Shown piece after piece: positions 1 through 6,108 of a DNA stretch of 11,061 bases; within the stretch, counting starts at the first letter, position 1, and each line of letters opens with the position of its first letter. The DNA is from Pseudomonadota bacterium. GTDB lineage: Bacteria; Myxococcota_A; Bradymonadia; UBA4248. Under the pieces are notes generated by a model that worked only from the letters and a program-made list of their open reading frames with translations, was not told the DNA's origin and ran no database searches. A program made the translations under genes and the position numbers. The stretch lies in contig WQTY01000034.1 in assembly GCA_009786045.1 (NCBI GenBank), positions 1 to 11,061 of the forward strand, given 5' to 3'.

Positions 1-70
1 CACGCCTCCTTGCTTCCTGGAATCTGCACCATTTCGACGCCGCGACCCTGCCGTCAGCGATAAGGCGAGT

Positions 71-110
71 GCGATAGCGGCGCAGGGGGCGTTGCCCCCA
101 AAATGAAAAA
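71..110. repeat. Short copy of the GCAGGGGG hairpin repeat
   Basis: Positions 72-89 are an 18-base word (cgatagcggcgcaggggg) that recurs exactly at 11044-11061, the last bases of the window. It runs into a hairpin with arms 85-90 and 94-99 (gggggc/gccccc, loop gtt), then an A-rich stretch (100-109). The order GCAGGGGG, C-rich closing arm, A-rich tail matches the longer elements at 5146-5201 and 10867-10919, so this looks like a shortened member of that family. No coding sequence is supported in 1-185; nothing recognisable is seen in 1-70. Confidence 0.55.
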
Positions 111-133
111 CGCCACAGGGGGGCATCAATCGG

Positions 134-159
134 GTAGGGGGCATAGCGCGCTACGCCCG
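134..159 (+). repeat. REP-like palindrome with GTAG foot
   Basis: GTAG at 134-137 is followed by one G and then an imperfect palindrome. Arm 139-147 pairs with 150-158, with one A-C mismatch that becomes a G-U pair when read on the minus strand. The same design, GTAG then a GGG-rich stem closed by CCC and then G, occurs at 10923-10948 and 11016-11039. REP elements recognised by RAYT (TnpA_REP) proteins carry a G(T/G)AG tetranucleotide at the stem foot, which is the basis for the name. It lies downstream of the minus-strand phosphoesterase and could form in its transcript tail, but no U-tract follows, so it is not called a terminator. Confidence 0.5.
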
Positions 160-185
160 TACAGGGCCGTGTCTGCCTTTAGTGG

Positions 186-920
186 TTAAATGCCGAGGTA
201 AAGGCGTTTTCCGAAATTGTAGGTAATGTCGGAGTCGAAGAGTTTTCGGACGGTGTTTTCGATGTCGTATGAGACGCGGTGGTAGACGATGGTGTGGGTT
301 TCGGTGTCGTAGATGGTGCAGCATGCACGATTGTCGTAGTCGCGGGGCTGGCCTACGGAGCCGACTGTGACGAAGTATTTTTTGTCTGGTTCGAAGGTGA
401 GGATATTGGCCGTGACGTCGGTGGCATGATCTTTGGTCAGGGCAAAGGCCTTCGTGAGGTGCGAGTGCCCGATGAAGGTGATGTGGTCGAGGTCGTCGAA
501 GCGCGGGACGAGCTGGTTTGCCTGTTCGATGAAGAAGATGTAGTTGAAGTCCTGCGGTTCGATGGGGGAGCCGTGGCTGACGGTGAAGCCTGCAGGATGT
601 TTTGTGATGTAAGGCAGGTTTGCCAGCCAGGCCATATTTTCCTGTGAAAGGATGCGGGCGTGATAGTCGAGGACGTTTCGCGCGGCATCGTAGTAGTAGG
701 CATAGTTCATGCGTCCGCAAACGGCGGCGTCGTGATTTCCCAGCATGGTGGCACTGGCGAAGTTTCGTATCGCGGTGCAGCACTCGTCGGGGTGCGGCCC
801 GTAGCCGACGACGTCGCCCAGGCAAAGATATTCATCGCATGGGTTTTCGTGGTAGAAGTCTATGACTGCTTTGAGTGCGTTGTAGTTGCTGTGTATATCT
901 GAGAATATGCCGATTTTCAT
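186..920 (-). CDS. Metallophosphoesterase, COG0639/YfcE-like family
   Basis: A 244-residue calcineurin-like phosphoesterase that should hydrolyse phosphomono- or diesters with two bound metal ions in the cytoplasm (no signal peptide). All family motifs are present in order: D8-x-H10 at the N-terminus, GD at 35-36 followed by VVGYGPHPDEC, GNHD at 61-64, SHGS at 115-118 and GHSH at 151-154. The VGSVGQPRD block at 187-194 is typical of the ApaH-related single-domain branch of COG0639. Length is normal for that branch. The start chosen is the ATG at 918-920, preceded on the minus strand by a strong GGGAGGGG ribosome site; an in-frame extension to 1103 has no family similarity. It is transcribed divergently from the gene at 1130. 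The substrate cannot be read from sequence: the family includes cyclic-nucleotide phosphodiesterases and broad phosphatases. Family call is firm, function general. Confidence 0.93.
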   Translation of the reverse strand: MKIGIFSDIHSNYNALKAVIDFYHENPCDEYLCLGDVVGYGPHPDECCTAIRNFASATMLGNHDAAVCGRMNYAYYYDAARNVLDYHARILSQENMAWLANLPYITKHPAGFTVSHGSPIEPQDFNYIFFIEQANQLVPRFDDLDHITFIGHSHLTKAFALTKDHATDVTANILTFEPDKKYFVTVGSVGQPRDYDNRACCTIYDTETHTIVYHRVSYDIENTVRKLFDSDITYNFGKRLYLGI

Positions 921-942
921 TCGTCCCCTCCCTGCTGTCTCT

Positions 943-970
943 CGTATAGCGCATAAGGCGGACATCACAA
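943..970 (-). promoter_or_regulatory. Possible sigma-70-type promoter for the metallophosphoesterase
   Basis: Read on the minus strand, TTGTGA (965-970) and TATACG (943-948) are separated by 16 bases and lie 23 bases upstream of the ATG at 918-920. Both boxes are imperfect matches to TTGACA and TATAAT, so this is a weak prediction from spacing and position only. The divergent gene at 1130 must have its own promoter in 921-1129; I could not pick one out convincingly. Confidence 0.3.
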
Positions 971-1129
971 AGATATTCATGTCGTGATGGGGGAGGCTGG
1001 TGCAAGGGTAAGATGCGTGCTTGAGAACATTGCGCTCGTTGTTGAAATGTGAGAGAATGGAACACGTCGCGTGTAGGCAGTGTTCTTGGTGGTTTGAGCA
1101 CATTGATGTGCGGACTGATTGGAGGAGAG

Positions 1130-2137
1130 ATGTTTTCTAGAGCGAAACGGTCGTTGTTTTGTGTGGCAGCGTTGCTGTTGGCTGGCGTCGCCCCTGCGTA
1201 TGGTCAAGACATGGAGGATTTCAAGGCGCGCATGGCGCGTGCGGCGTCGATGACGCAGGAGAACATGAGTGAGGCGCTGCGCCAATATCTGGAGATCCGT
1301 GCCAAGTATGCAGGGAAGGAAGTGGACTACTCGCTGGGTCGGACCTATCAGCGTTTGTTTCAGTGCGAAGAGGCACAGTATTATTACGAGCAGGTCATGA
1401 TCAAATATGATTTGCCCGATGATGATCCGATTTATCAGCGTGCCGTGAAGGATTTTGATCAGATTGCGCATTGCCGTGACTGGCAGAAGGTGTACCTGGA
1501 TTGTGCCATTCCGGCCGGGGGGCATGTGCTGATTGGCAGTGAGCGCGTGAACCAGTGCTGGGAGCGTCCTTTTGCACTTTCCGATGGTGAGCATACCTTT
1601 AAGCTGGTGTCTGAGACTGGCAGGGAAAAGGTGGTCACGTTTGCGGCAAAGTCCGGGGCAGCGGATGCGCGCATTGCCCTGGCGTTTGATGTGGAACAGG
1701 TTGTGGTGGAGCAGGTGATAGCGACTGAGCAGCATTTTGTGCTGCAGGAGCGTTTTCACCCTGCGCTTTACTGGGGGCTGATCACTGGCGGTGTGCTCAT
1801 TATGGGTGGTGGCGGTGGCGGGTTTGCAGCGCTGTCGAATCGAGCTCTGGTCGATGTCGAGAGGAATGAAGTCAAGTATGAGGTGCTGCTGGCGACAGAG
1901 CCGGATAGGGCAAATGCTGCCAAACAGCGTGCAAACGAGGCGAGGGACAGGGTAAAGCTGCACAATACGCTGATGTATACGTCTTTTGGTGTGGGGGGGG
2001 CGTTGGTGGTGACGGGGGTAACGCTGGCGGTGATCAGTGCCGTGAGCCCGCGCGTTCGCGTTGAGAAGACGAATGTTGAGGCATTTGTGGCGCCCAGTGC
2101 CGGCGGCTTGATGATGGGGTTTGGGATGTCCTTTTAG
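1130..2137 (+). CDS. Secreted TPR/PEGA-like envelope protein with two C-terminal hydrophobic segments
   Basis: A 335-residue exported protein of unknown function. Residues 1-26 are a classic signal peptide (basic Arg/Lys, hydrophobic core CVAALLLAGVA, cleavage after AYGQ). Residues about 40-100 are helical with a TPR-like pattern (LGRTYQRL then CEEAQYYYEQV). Residues about 121-175 are a beta-rich PEGA-like segment (VYLDC, GGHVLIGSE, GEHTFKLVSETG), a fold often found in surface or envelope proteins. Two glycine-rich hydrophobic stretches follow, about 213-237 and 281-306, which could span a membrane; the protein ends in GFGMSF. Four cysteines in 90-140 could form disulfides. The start is the ATG at 1130, placed after GGAGGAGAG; upstream in-frame codons would bury the signal peptide. 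Such TPR-PEGA-two-TM proteins are common in Myxococcota-like genomes, usually uncharacterised. A role in envelope architecture or stress sensing is guesswork. Confidence 0.85.
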   Translation: MFSRAKRSLFCVAALLLAGVAPAYGQDMEDFKARMARAASMTQENMSEALRQYLEIRAKYAGKEVDYSLGRTYQRLFQCEEAQYYYEQVMIKYDLPDDDPIYQRAVKDFDQIAHCRDWQKVYLDCAIPAGGHVLIGSERVNQCWERPFALSDGEHTFKLVSETGREKVVTFAAKSGAADARIALAFDVEQVVVEQVIATEQHFVLQERFHPALYWGLITGGVLIMGGGGGGFAALSNRALVDVERNEVKYEVLLATEPDRANAAKQRANEARDRVKLHNTLMYTSFGVGGALVVTGVTLAVISAVSPRVRVEKTNVEAFVAPSAGGLMMGFGMSF

Positions 2138-2353
2138 CCGTGTGAGGCGAGGGGTGAGGTTTGATGACCCCATTTGGGATGTGTCAGTGCTGTCATAGGG
2201 TGTTCGATTGTTTTGCGATTCTGCGGCTGGGCGCTCACGGATGGGGGATGTGCCGGTATTTGGTTTGTTGAGGCGTGTGAGGGAATGAAAATTGCACAGA
2301 GTCAAAGTGAGCTATTGTCTTTTAGGTTTTGTGTTCGATAAACCATTTTAGAT

Positions 2354-2359
2354 AGGGGA
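2354..2359 (+). promoter_or_regulatory. Ribosome binding site that decides the spike-gene start
   Basis: AGGGGA here is one base from the first ATG (2361) but seven bases from the second in-frame ATG (2367). Normal spacing therefore favours 2367 and trims the product by two residues. Upstream, TTGTCT (2315-2320) and GATAAA (2337-2342), 16 bases apart, may be a weak promoter. Confidence 0.6.
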
Positions 2360-2366
2360 AATGATT

Positions 2367-3224
2367 ATGGCAAGCATGGGAAGTCTCATATCGGCAATCT
2401 TGGGTGCGAGTGTCCAGGGACGTTCTGGAGCTGCGCGTATGCAGGGCTGCATGATAGCGGTGGTCGTGGATAATTGTGATCCCGAGAATCGCTATCGCGT
2501 TCGTCTGTCGTATCCCTGGCTGGCGGATCAGTATACGAAAGACACGACGTCGGATGGCAGTGCTGCCAAGGTGCAGAGTTTTTGGGCACGCATTACGACG
2601 ATGATGTCCGGCTCGGAGATCGGGAGTGTCTGGCTTCCCGAGATCGATGATGAGGTGATGGTGGCGTTTGAGGAGGGCGATTTTGCGCGCCCGATCGTCA
2701 TTGGCTCTCTTTGGAATGGTGAGCGCAAGTCGCCGCGCAAGCTGACGTATTCGCCGGATCAGAACGAAGAGGATATTCCGAACAATGAGCAGGGCGGGGA
2801 TAACGATTTTCGTTTCATCCGTTCGCGCATGGGCCATACGATTGCGTTTAACGATCGCGAAGGTGAGGGTGGTGTTTCTCTGCGTTCGAACAAGTCGGCT
2901 GAGCTTTATATTGATGATGCCGATGGGAGCGAGCGCATACGCCTTTACGACATGAACCAGACCCAGTGGCTGGAGATCGATGTGCCCAACAAGAAGATTA
3001 CGCTTCAGACGGATACGGGGGATATCCTGATCAAGGCCAAGGAAAAGATCCGTATGGAGTGCAAGAACCTTGAGATCGATGTTGAGCAGAAGATCACGAT
3101 CGATGCCGGCGATTCGATCACGCAGAATTCGAATACGTATTCGACGACGACGAAGAGCAAAACGGATTTCACAGCGAAAGCGAATATGACGCTGAAGGGC
3201 GTGAAGATTCATCTCAATCCGTAG
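2367..3224 (+). CDS. VgrG / phage baseplate gpV-like spike protein
   Basis: A 285-residue puncturing-tip protein of the gp5/VgrG/gpV class. Residues about 25-117 match the gp5-type OB-fold: GCMIAVVVDNCDPENRYRV with YPWL, then FWARITTMMSG, then VWLPEIDDEVMVAFEEGD and RPIVIGSLWNG. Residues about 150-178 keep the usual transition (FIRSRMGHTIAFND). From about 180 the chain becomes short alternating strands (WLEIDVPNKKITLQT, ILIKAKEKIRMECK, QKITIDAG) ending in KGVKIHLNP, as expected for a trimeric beta-helix spike. In contractile injection machines (T6SS, extracellular injection systems, phage tails) this trimer caps the inner tube and is tipped by a PAAR protein. No lysozyme or effector domain is fused. 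No sheath, tube, baseplate or PAAR gene is adjacent, so it is an orphan here; it ends in its own terminator. Family confident, which machine it serves unknown. Confidence 0.88.
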   Translation: MASMGSLISAILGASVQGRSGAARMQGCMIAVVVDNCDPENRYRVRLSYPWLADQYTKDTTSDGSAAKVQSFWARITTMMSGSEIGSVWLPEIDDEVMVAFEEGDFARPIVIGSLWNGERKSPRKLTYSPDQNEEDIPNNEQGGDNDFRFIRSRMGHTIAFNDREGEGGVSLRSNKSAELYIDDADGSERIRLYDMNQTQWLEIDVPNKKITLQTDTGDILIKAKEKIRMECKNLEIDVEQKITIDAGDSITQNSNTYSTTTKSKTDFTAKANMTLKGVKIHLNP

Positions 3225-3244
3225 TTTGGGGCGTTTGTTTTGTG

Positions 3245-3272
3245 AAAGGCAGGGTGTTATCCTGCCTTTTTT
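3245..3272 (+). terminator. Rho-independent terminator of the spike gene
   Basis: A perfect 9-bp stem (aaaggcagg 3245-3253 with cctgccttt 3261-3269) has a 7-base loop and a run of six T (3267-3272). It begins 20 bases after the stop codon and insulates the spike gene from the tRNA unit. Confidence 0.93.
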
Positions 3273-3308
3273 GTATGTGGCCGGGCAAGGTGGACGAGAA
3301 AATAGTCA

Positions 3309-3337
3309 TTGACATCGTTGAAGATGCGCGTTACGTT
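3309..3337 (+). promoter_or_regulatory. Sigma-70 promoter of the tRNA-Pro gene
   Basis: A perfect -35 TTGACA (3309-3314), a 17-base spacer and a weaker -10 TACGTT (3332-3337) place the start of transcription near 3344, a few bases before the mature tRNA. The GC-rich stretch right after the -10 (gcgcggccg) is the kind of discriminator seen at stringently controlled stable-RNA promoters; that regulation is inferred. Confidence 0.75.
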
Positions 3338-3349
3338 GCGCGGCCGATG

Positions 3350-3424
<75 letters not shown>

Positions 3425-3427
3425 TGG

Positions 3428-3460
3428 GCCCAAAGCTGTTTGGTTTTGGGCTTTTTTTTT
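3428..3460 (+). terminator. Rho-independent terminator of the tRNA gene
   Basis: The stem gcccaaa (3428-3434) pairs with tttgggc (3445-3451) and can extend inward by three further pairs including G-U. It is followed directly by nine T (3452-3460) and sits three bases after the mature tRNA end. Confidence 0.93.
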
Positions 3461-3592
3461 CGACATGGCTTTGGGGGCTGGATTCTGCGGATCGAATGTG
3501 AGTTGACGACGGGATGGGATGTCGTGAATTTCCTGTTTTGAGTTAGCACGACGTGACTTTGATAAGGGCTGTTGGAACGAAGGAGTGTTGTC

Positions 3593-4180
3593 ATGCGATC
3601 GATTTGGTTGAGTTTGGCGGCTGTTGTTTGCGTTGCTTCATTGTCGGCCTGCGGGTCAGTGAATTTTGGCACCAGGCCTGATGCCGAGTTGACTGCTTCG
3701 AATCAGGCGCGTGAGTGGCAGGCGGCTCCTGAGGTTTCGGAAACGAATGAGGAAACTCAGCCTGAGGTGGATTGCGATGCCTTTATGGATGAAATGGCCA
3801 ATGTTTGTTATTTGGGGACAGCGTTCGAAGCGGATGGGATGACACCGCGGCATGATTTTGACGAGGATGGCAACGATTTGGGAGAAATTGATCAGGAGTG
3901 GGCAGCGGCTTATTGTTCGTGCTATGCCCAGCTTGCCTTCCAGACGTTTGGCTGCATGGGGGTTCTGTCGCACCTTAACTTGACGGACGAAGAGTATGAC
4001 AGCAAATACGAAAGCGTTCGTTATGAGTGTGCAGCCTCCTTTGAAACCTGGCTGGATGATGCCGAAGCGGATGGTGCCGTGTTTGAAGACTGCGACCCTT
4101 CGGTGGAAGCGTGTGCCGGGAGCGAGGGTGAGGCGGATGGTGCAGAAGTCTCGGAAGATGTGCTTCTTGATCGACAGTAA
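3593..4180 (+). CDS. Acidic cysteine-rich lipoprotein of unknown function
   Basis: A 195-residue predicted lipoprotein. The signal peptide carries lipobox LSAC, residues 17-20, so Cys20 should be lipidated and the protein anchored to a membrane facing the periplasm or surface. The mature part is strongly acidic (many Asp and Glu, few Lys or Arg). It holds eight further cysteines (contexts VDCD, NVCY, AYCSCY, FGCMG, YECA, EDCD, EACA), enough for four disulfides. The central region ([16 protein letters not shown] onward, then [17 protein letters not shown]) looks like a compact helical Cys-bonded domain; the ends are low-complexity. I do not recognise a family. The start is the ATG at 3593, seven bases after AAGGAG (3580-3585); a TTG at 3572 is in frame but precedes that site. 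It is followed by a terminator at 4211-4251. Confidence 0.85.
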   Translation: MRSIWLSLAAVVCVASLSACGSVNFGTRPDAELTASNQAREWQAAPEVSETNEETQPEVDCDAFMDEMANVCYLGTAFEADGMTPRHDFDEDGNDLGEIDQEWAAAYCSCYAQLAFQTFGCMGVLSHLNLTDEEYDSKYESVRYECAASFETWLDDAEADGAVFEDCDPSVEACAGSEGEADGAEVSEDVLLDRQ

Positions 4181-4210
4181 GTACGAGGGGTACAGATTTG
4201 CAGGGCAATA

Positions 4211-4251
4211 GCCGTTCTCTTTGTGGTTTCGCTTTTGGGAACGGCATTTTT
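4211..4251 (+). terminator. Rho-independent terminator or attenuator before the DUF364 gene
   Basis: Arms gccgttctc (4211-4219) and gggaacggc (4237-4245) form nine pairs with one G-U, with a loop of 17 bases and a tail atttttg. It fits as terminator of the lipoprotein gene. Because the next start codon is at 4262, the structure could also act as an attenuator or block ribosome access on readthrough transcripts. Confidence 0.75.
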
Positions 4252-4261
4252 GTGAGTTCTG

Positions 4262-5011
4262 ATGCGGATATTTGATGTTTTGGTGGATGCGGTTCCGGCG
4301 GATGCCCGGATCGTTGACGTATCCGTCGGCATTTTTTGGACATTTGTGCAGACACAGTATGGGTGTGCTTTGTCGGCAACAGCGCATCGCTGGGTAGAGG
4401 AGCCATTTGGCGTCGTTATCCCCTGGGCGGGTGAGCTTGTTGGTAAGCGAGTGCTGGATTTGGTGGAACTCTATGACGGTGTCTCACTGACGGGGCGTGC
4501 GCTGGCGAATGCAGCAGTTTCGGCAGCGTTTGGCACTCTGGAGGGCGGGCGTTTTTCGAATGGTTCAACGCAGGAACTGTTGTTGTCTCTGTGCCGTGAA
4601 TCGGCCAGGCCGCTTCATGTGGCGCTCGTGGGGCACTTTCATTTTGCAGAGGTACTGCGTCCTGCGGTACATCGCCTGGATGTGTATGAGCTGGATCATC
4701 GCTGCCAGCCGGGAGACATTCCGGCCACGTGTATGGCGCAGCGGCTGGCAGAGGCAGATATTGTTGTGATGACGTCTTCGACGCTGCTGACGCATGCTGC
4801 AGAGGCGGTTCTGTCATATTGCCGCAAGGATGCCGTGAAGATGATGGTGGGTCCGGGTGCGCCTTTGCACAGAACGTTGTGGGATTTTGGCTTTGACGTC
4901 ATTGGCGGGAGTATCGTTCGAGATGTTGCAGGTGTGCGTCTGGCGGTTGGCCAGGGGGGGGCGCATAAGCAGTTGCCTGGCGTAGAGAAGGTGAACTATT
5001 GGCGTGTTTAG
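4262..5011 (+). CDS. DUF364 / DUF4213 family protein (putative heavy-metal chelation)
   Basis: A 249-residue cytoplasmic protein of the DUF4213-DUF364 family. The family's structures show an enolase-N-like region plus a Rossmann-like domain, and a role in metal or metal-complex handling is proposed but unproven. Residues about 1-110 fit DUF4213 (FDVLVDAVPADARIVDVSVGIFWTFVQ; SLTGRALANAAVSAAFG). Residues about 118-245 fit DUF364: VALVGHFHF at 120-128, VYELDHR at 141-147, ADIVVMTSSTLLTHA at 165-179, VGPGAPL at 196-202, FDVIGGS at 211-217, then QGGAHKQLPGVEKV. Length is typical. The ATG at 4262 is the first possible start after an in-frame stop (tga 4253-4255). The ribosome site is poor (only gag at 4254-4256), and the codon lies just beyond a terminator. 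No transporter or corrinoid gene, the usual neighbours of this family, is present. Confidence 0.87.
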   Translation: MRIFDVLVDAVPADARIVDVSVGIFWTFVQTQYGCALSATAHRWVEEPFGVVIPWAGELVGKRVLDLVELYDGVSLTGRALANAAVSAAFGTLEGGRFSNGSTQELLLSLCRESARPLHVALVGHFHFAEVLRPAVHRLDVYELDHRCQPGDIPATCMAQRLAEADIVVMTSSTLLTHAAEAVLSYCRKDAVKMMVGPGAPLHRTLWDFGFDVIGGSIVRDVAGVRLAVGQGGAHKQLPGVEKVNYWRV

Positions 5012-5070
5012 GCGTCTATGGGGCGGATCGTGTGATGGATTGGAGCGTTTTTAGCTTAAGTGACGGCATA

Positions 5071-5096
5071 AGCAGACAGTGTTTCTTCTGTTTGCT
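5071..5096 (+). other. Stem-loop downstream of the DUF364 gene
   Basis: Arms agcagacag (5071-5079) and ctgtttgct (5088-5096) form nine pairs with one G-U around an 8-base loop, 60 bases after the stop codon. No T-run follows (gggcgggg instead), so it may be a processed 3' end or part of the repeat-rich spacer rather than an intrinsic terminator. Confidence 0.4.
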
Positions 5097-5145
5097 GGGC
5101 GGGGTATGTTGCCACAAACAATAACCTTTTGCCCTTCACCCACAA

Positions 5146-5201
5146 GCAATGCGTAGCATTGCAGGGGGTGTGGGGGAACTCGTTCCCCCACGAAAAGAAA
5201 A
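5146..5201 (+). repeat. Paired-hairpin intergenic repeat, copy 1
   Basis: Hairpin 1 is gcaatgc/gta/gcattgc (5146-5162, seven pairs, 3-base loop). The link is A-GGGGG-T. Hairpin 2 has arms gtgggggaac (5070+100 to 5179, that is 5170-5179) and gttcccccac (5182-5191), with a 2-base loop. An A-rich tail follows (gaaaagaaaa to 5201). The same four-part layout with the same lengths is at 10867-10919. It sits immediately upstream of mtnP; its tail runs into a possible -10 box TAAAAT (5207-5212). Confidence 0.85.
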
Positions 5202-5226
5202 CTGACTAAAATAGAGTGGAGGTCGT

Positions 5227-6108
5227 ATGGATAAGCGGGTGGAGATAGCAATCATTGGGGGGAGCGGCCTGAGCGAGATGGAGGGGATCAGGATCGTAGA
5301 CTCGGTGACAATGCTGACGCCGTTTGGTGCGCCGAGCGATAATATCACGATTGCGGAAGTGGGGGGGCGTTTGGTGGCGTTTTTACCGCGCCATGGGCGT
5401 GGCCATCGGATTCCTCCAACGCAAGTGCCTTATGCAGCAAATATTTGGGCACTGAAGCAGTTGGGCGTGTTTTGGGTTTTGACGTTTTCGGCGGTAGGGA
5501 GTTTGCGCCAGGAGATAGCGCCGGAGCATTTTTGTGTCCCCGACCAGATCATCGACAGAACACGGCATCGTCGTGAGACATTTTTTGACGATCTTGTGGT
5601 GCATGTTTCGTTTGCTCAGCCATTTAACGCGCAGCTCAGGCAGGTGTTATTGGAGGCATGCCGGGCAGAGGGCGTGACGACGCATGACGGTGGCGTGTAT
5701 GTTTGCATGGAGGGGCCTGCGTTTTCGACGCGTGCAGAGAGCCAGATGTACCGTGCCTGGGGTGGGGATATTATTGGGATGACGGCGATTCCTGAGGCGA
5801 AGCTTGCCATGGAGGCTGAGATGGCCTATGCGACAGTGGCCCTGGCAACGGACTATGATTGCTGGCATGAGTCTGTGGTGACCGTCGAAGAGGTTATCCG
5901 GCACATGGAGAGGAATGTTTCGAATGTCCATCGTGTCATTAAGCGCGTTGTTCCGCTCATTCCGCTGGGCACCGAGGCGCAGAATCCGGCATCTGAGGCG
6001 CTGAAGTGTGCGCTGACGACGCATGCCTCGCATATTCTTCCAAAACATCGCGAGAAGTACGAACTATTGTTGGCGAAGTATGTCGACTTTGATGGCAGCC
6101 GAAGGTAA
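5227..6108 (+). CDS. mtnP: S-methyl-5'-thioadenosine phosphorylase (MTAP)
   Basis: A 293-residue trimeric-type purine nucleoside phosphorylase that splits 5'-methylthioadenosine with phosphate into adenine and methylthioribose-1-phosphate, the entry step of methionine salvage in the cytoplasm. Family signatures are complete: phosphate-binding GGSG at 11-14; RHGRGHRIPPTQVPYAANIWALK at 55-77 in overlapping blocks; FSAVGSL at 87-93; VPDQIIDRT at 104-112; MEGPAFSTRAES at 161-172; GMTAIPEAKLAMEAE at 184-198; and TDYDCWH at 208-214. The Asp pair D209/D211 fits 6-aminopurine specificity (MTAP) rather than a guanosine or inosine phosphorylase. The start is the ATG after GGAGG (5218-5222, 4-base spacer). 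It overlaps kamA by up to 29 bases, so the two are co-transcribed and probably translationally coupled. The rest of the salvage pathway (mtnA, mtnB and so on) is not in the window. Confidence 0.96.
   Translation: MDKRVEIAIIGGSGLSEMEGIRIVDSVTMLTPFGAPSDNITIAEVGGRLVAFLPRHGRGHRIPPTQVPYAANIWALKQLGVFWVLTFSAVGSLRQEIAPEHFCVPDQIIDRTRHRRETFFDDLVVHVSFAQPFNAQLRQVLLEACRAEGVTTHDGGVYVCMEGPAFSTRAESQMYRAWGGDIIGMTAIPEAKLAMEAEMAYATVALATDYDCWHESVVTVEEVIRHMERNVSNVHRVIKRVVPLIPLGTEAQNPASEALKCALTTHASHILPKHREKYELLLAKYVDFDGSRR

Noticed and set aside
921..1103. N-terminal extension of the metallophosphoesterase
   Set aside because: The extension has no similarity to the family, and a strong ribosome site precedes the ATG at 918-920 where the conserved D-x-H strand begins.
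977..2305. 442-codon minus-strand open frame
   Set aside because: It lies opposite the signal-peptide protein gene, its product is rich in Arg/His/Pro with no domain, and it spans the intergenic regions; it is a shadow frame.
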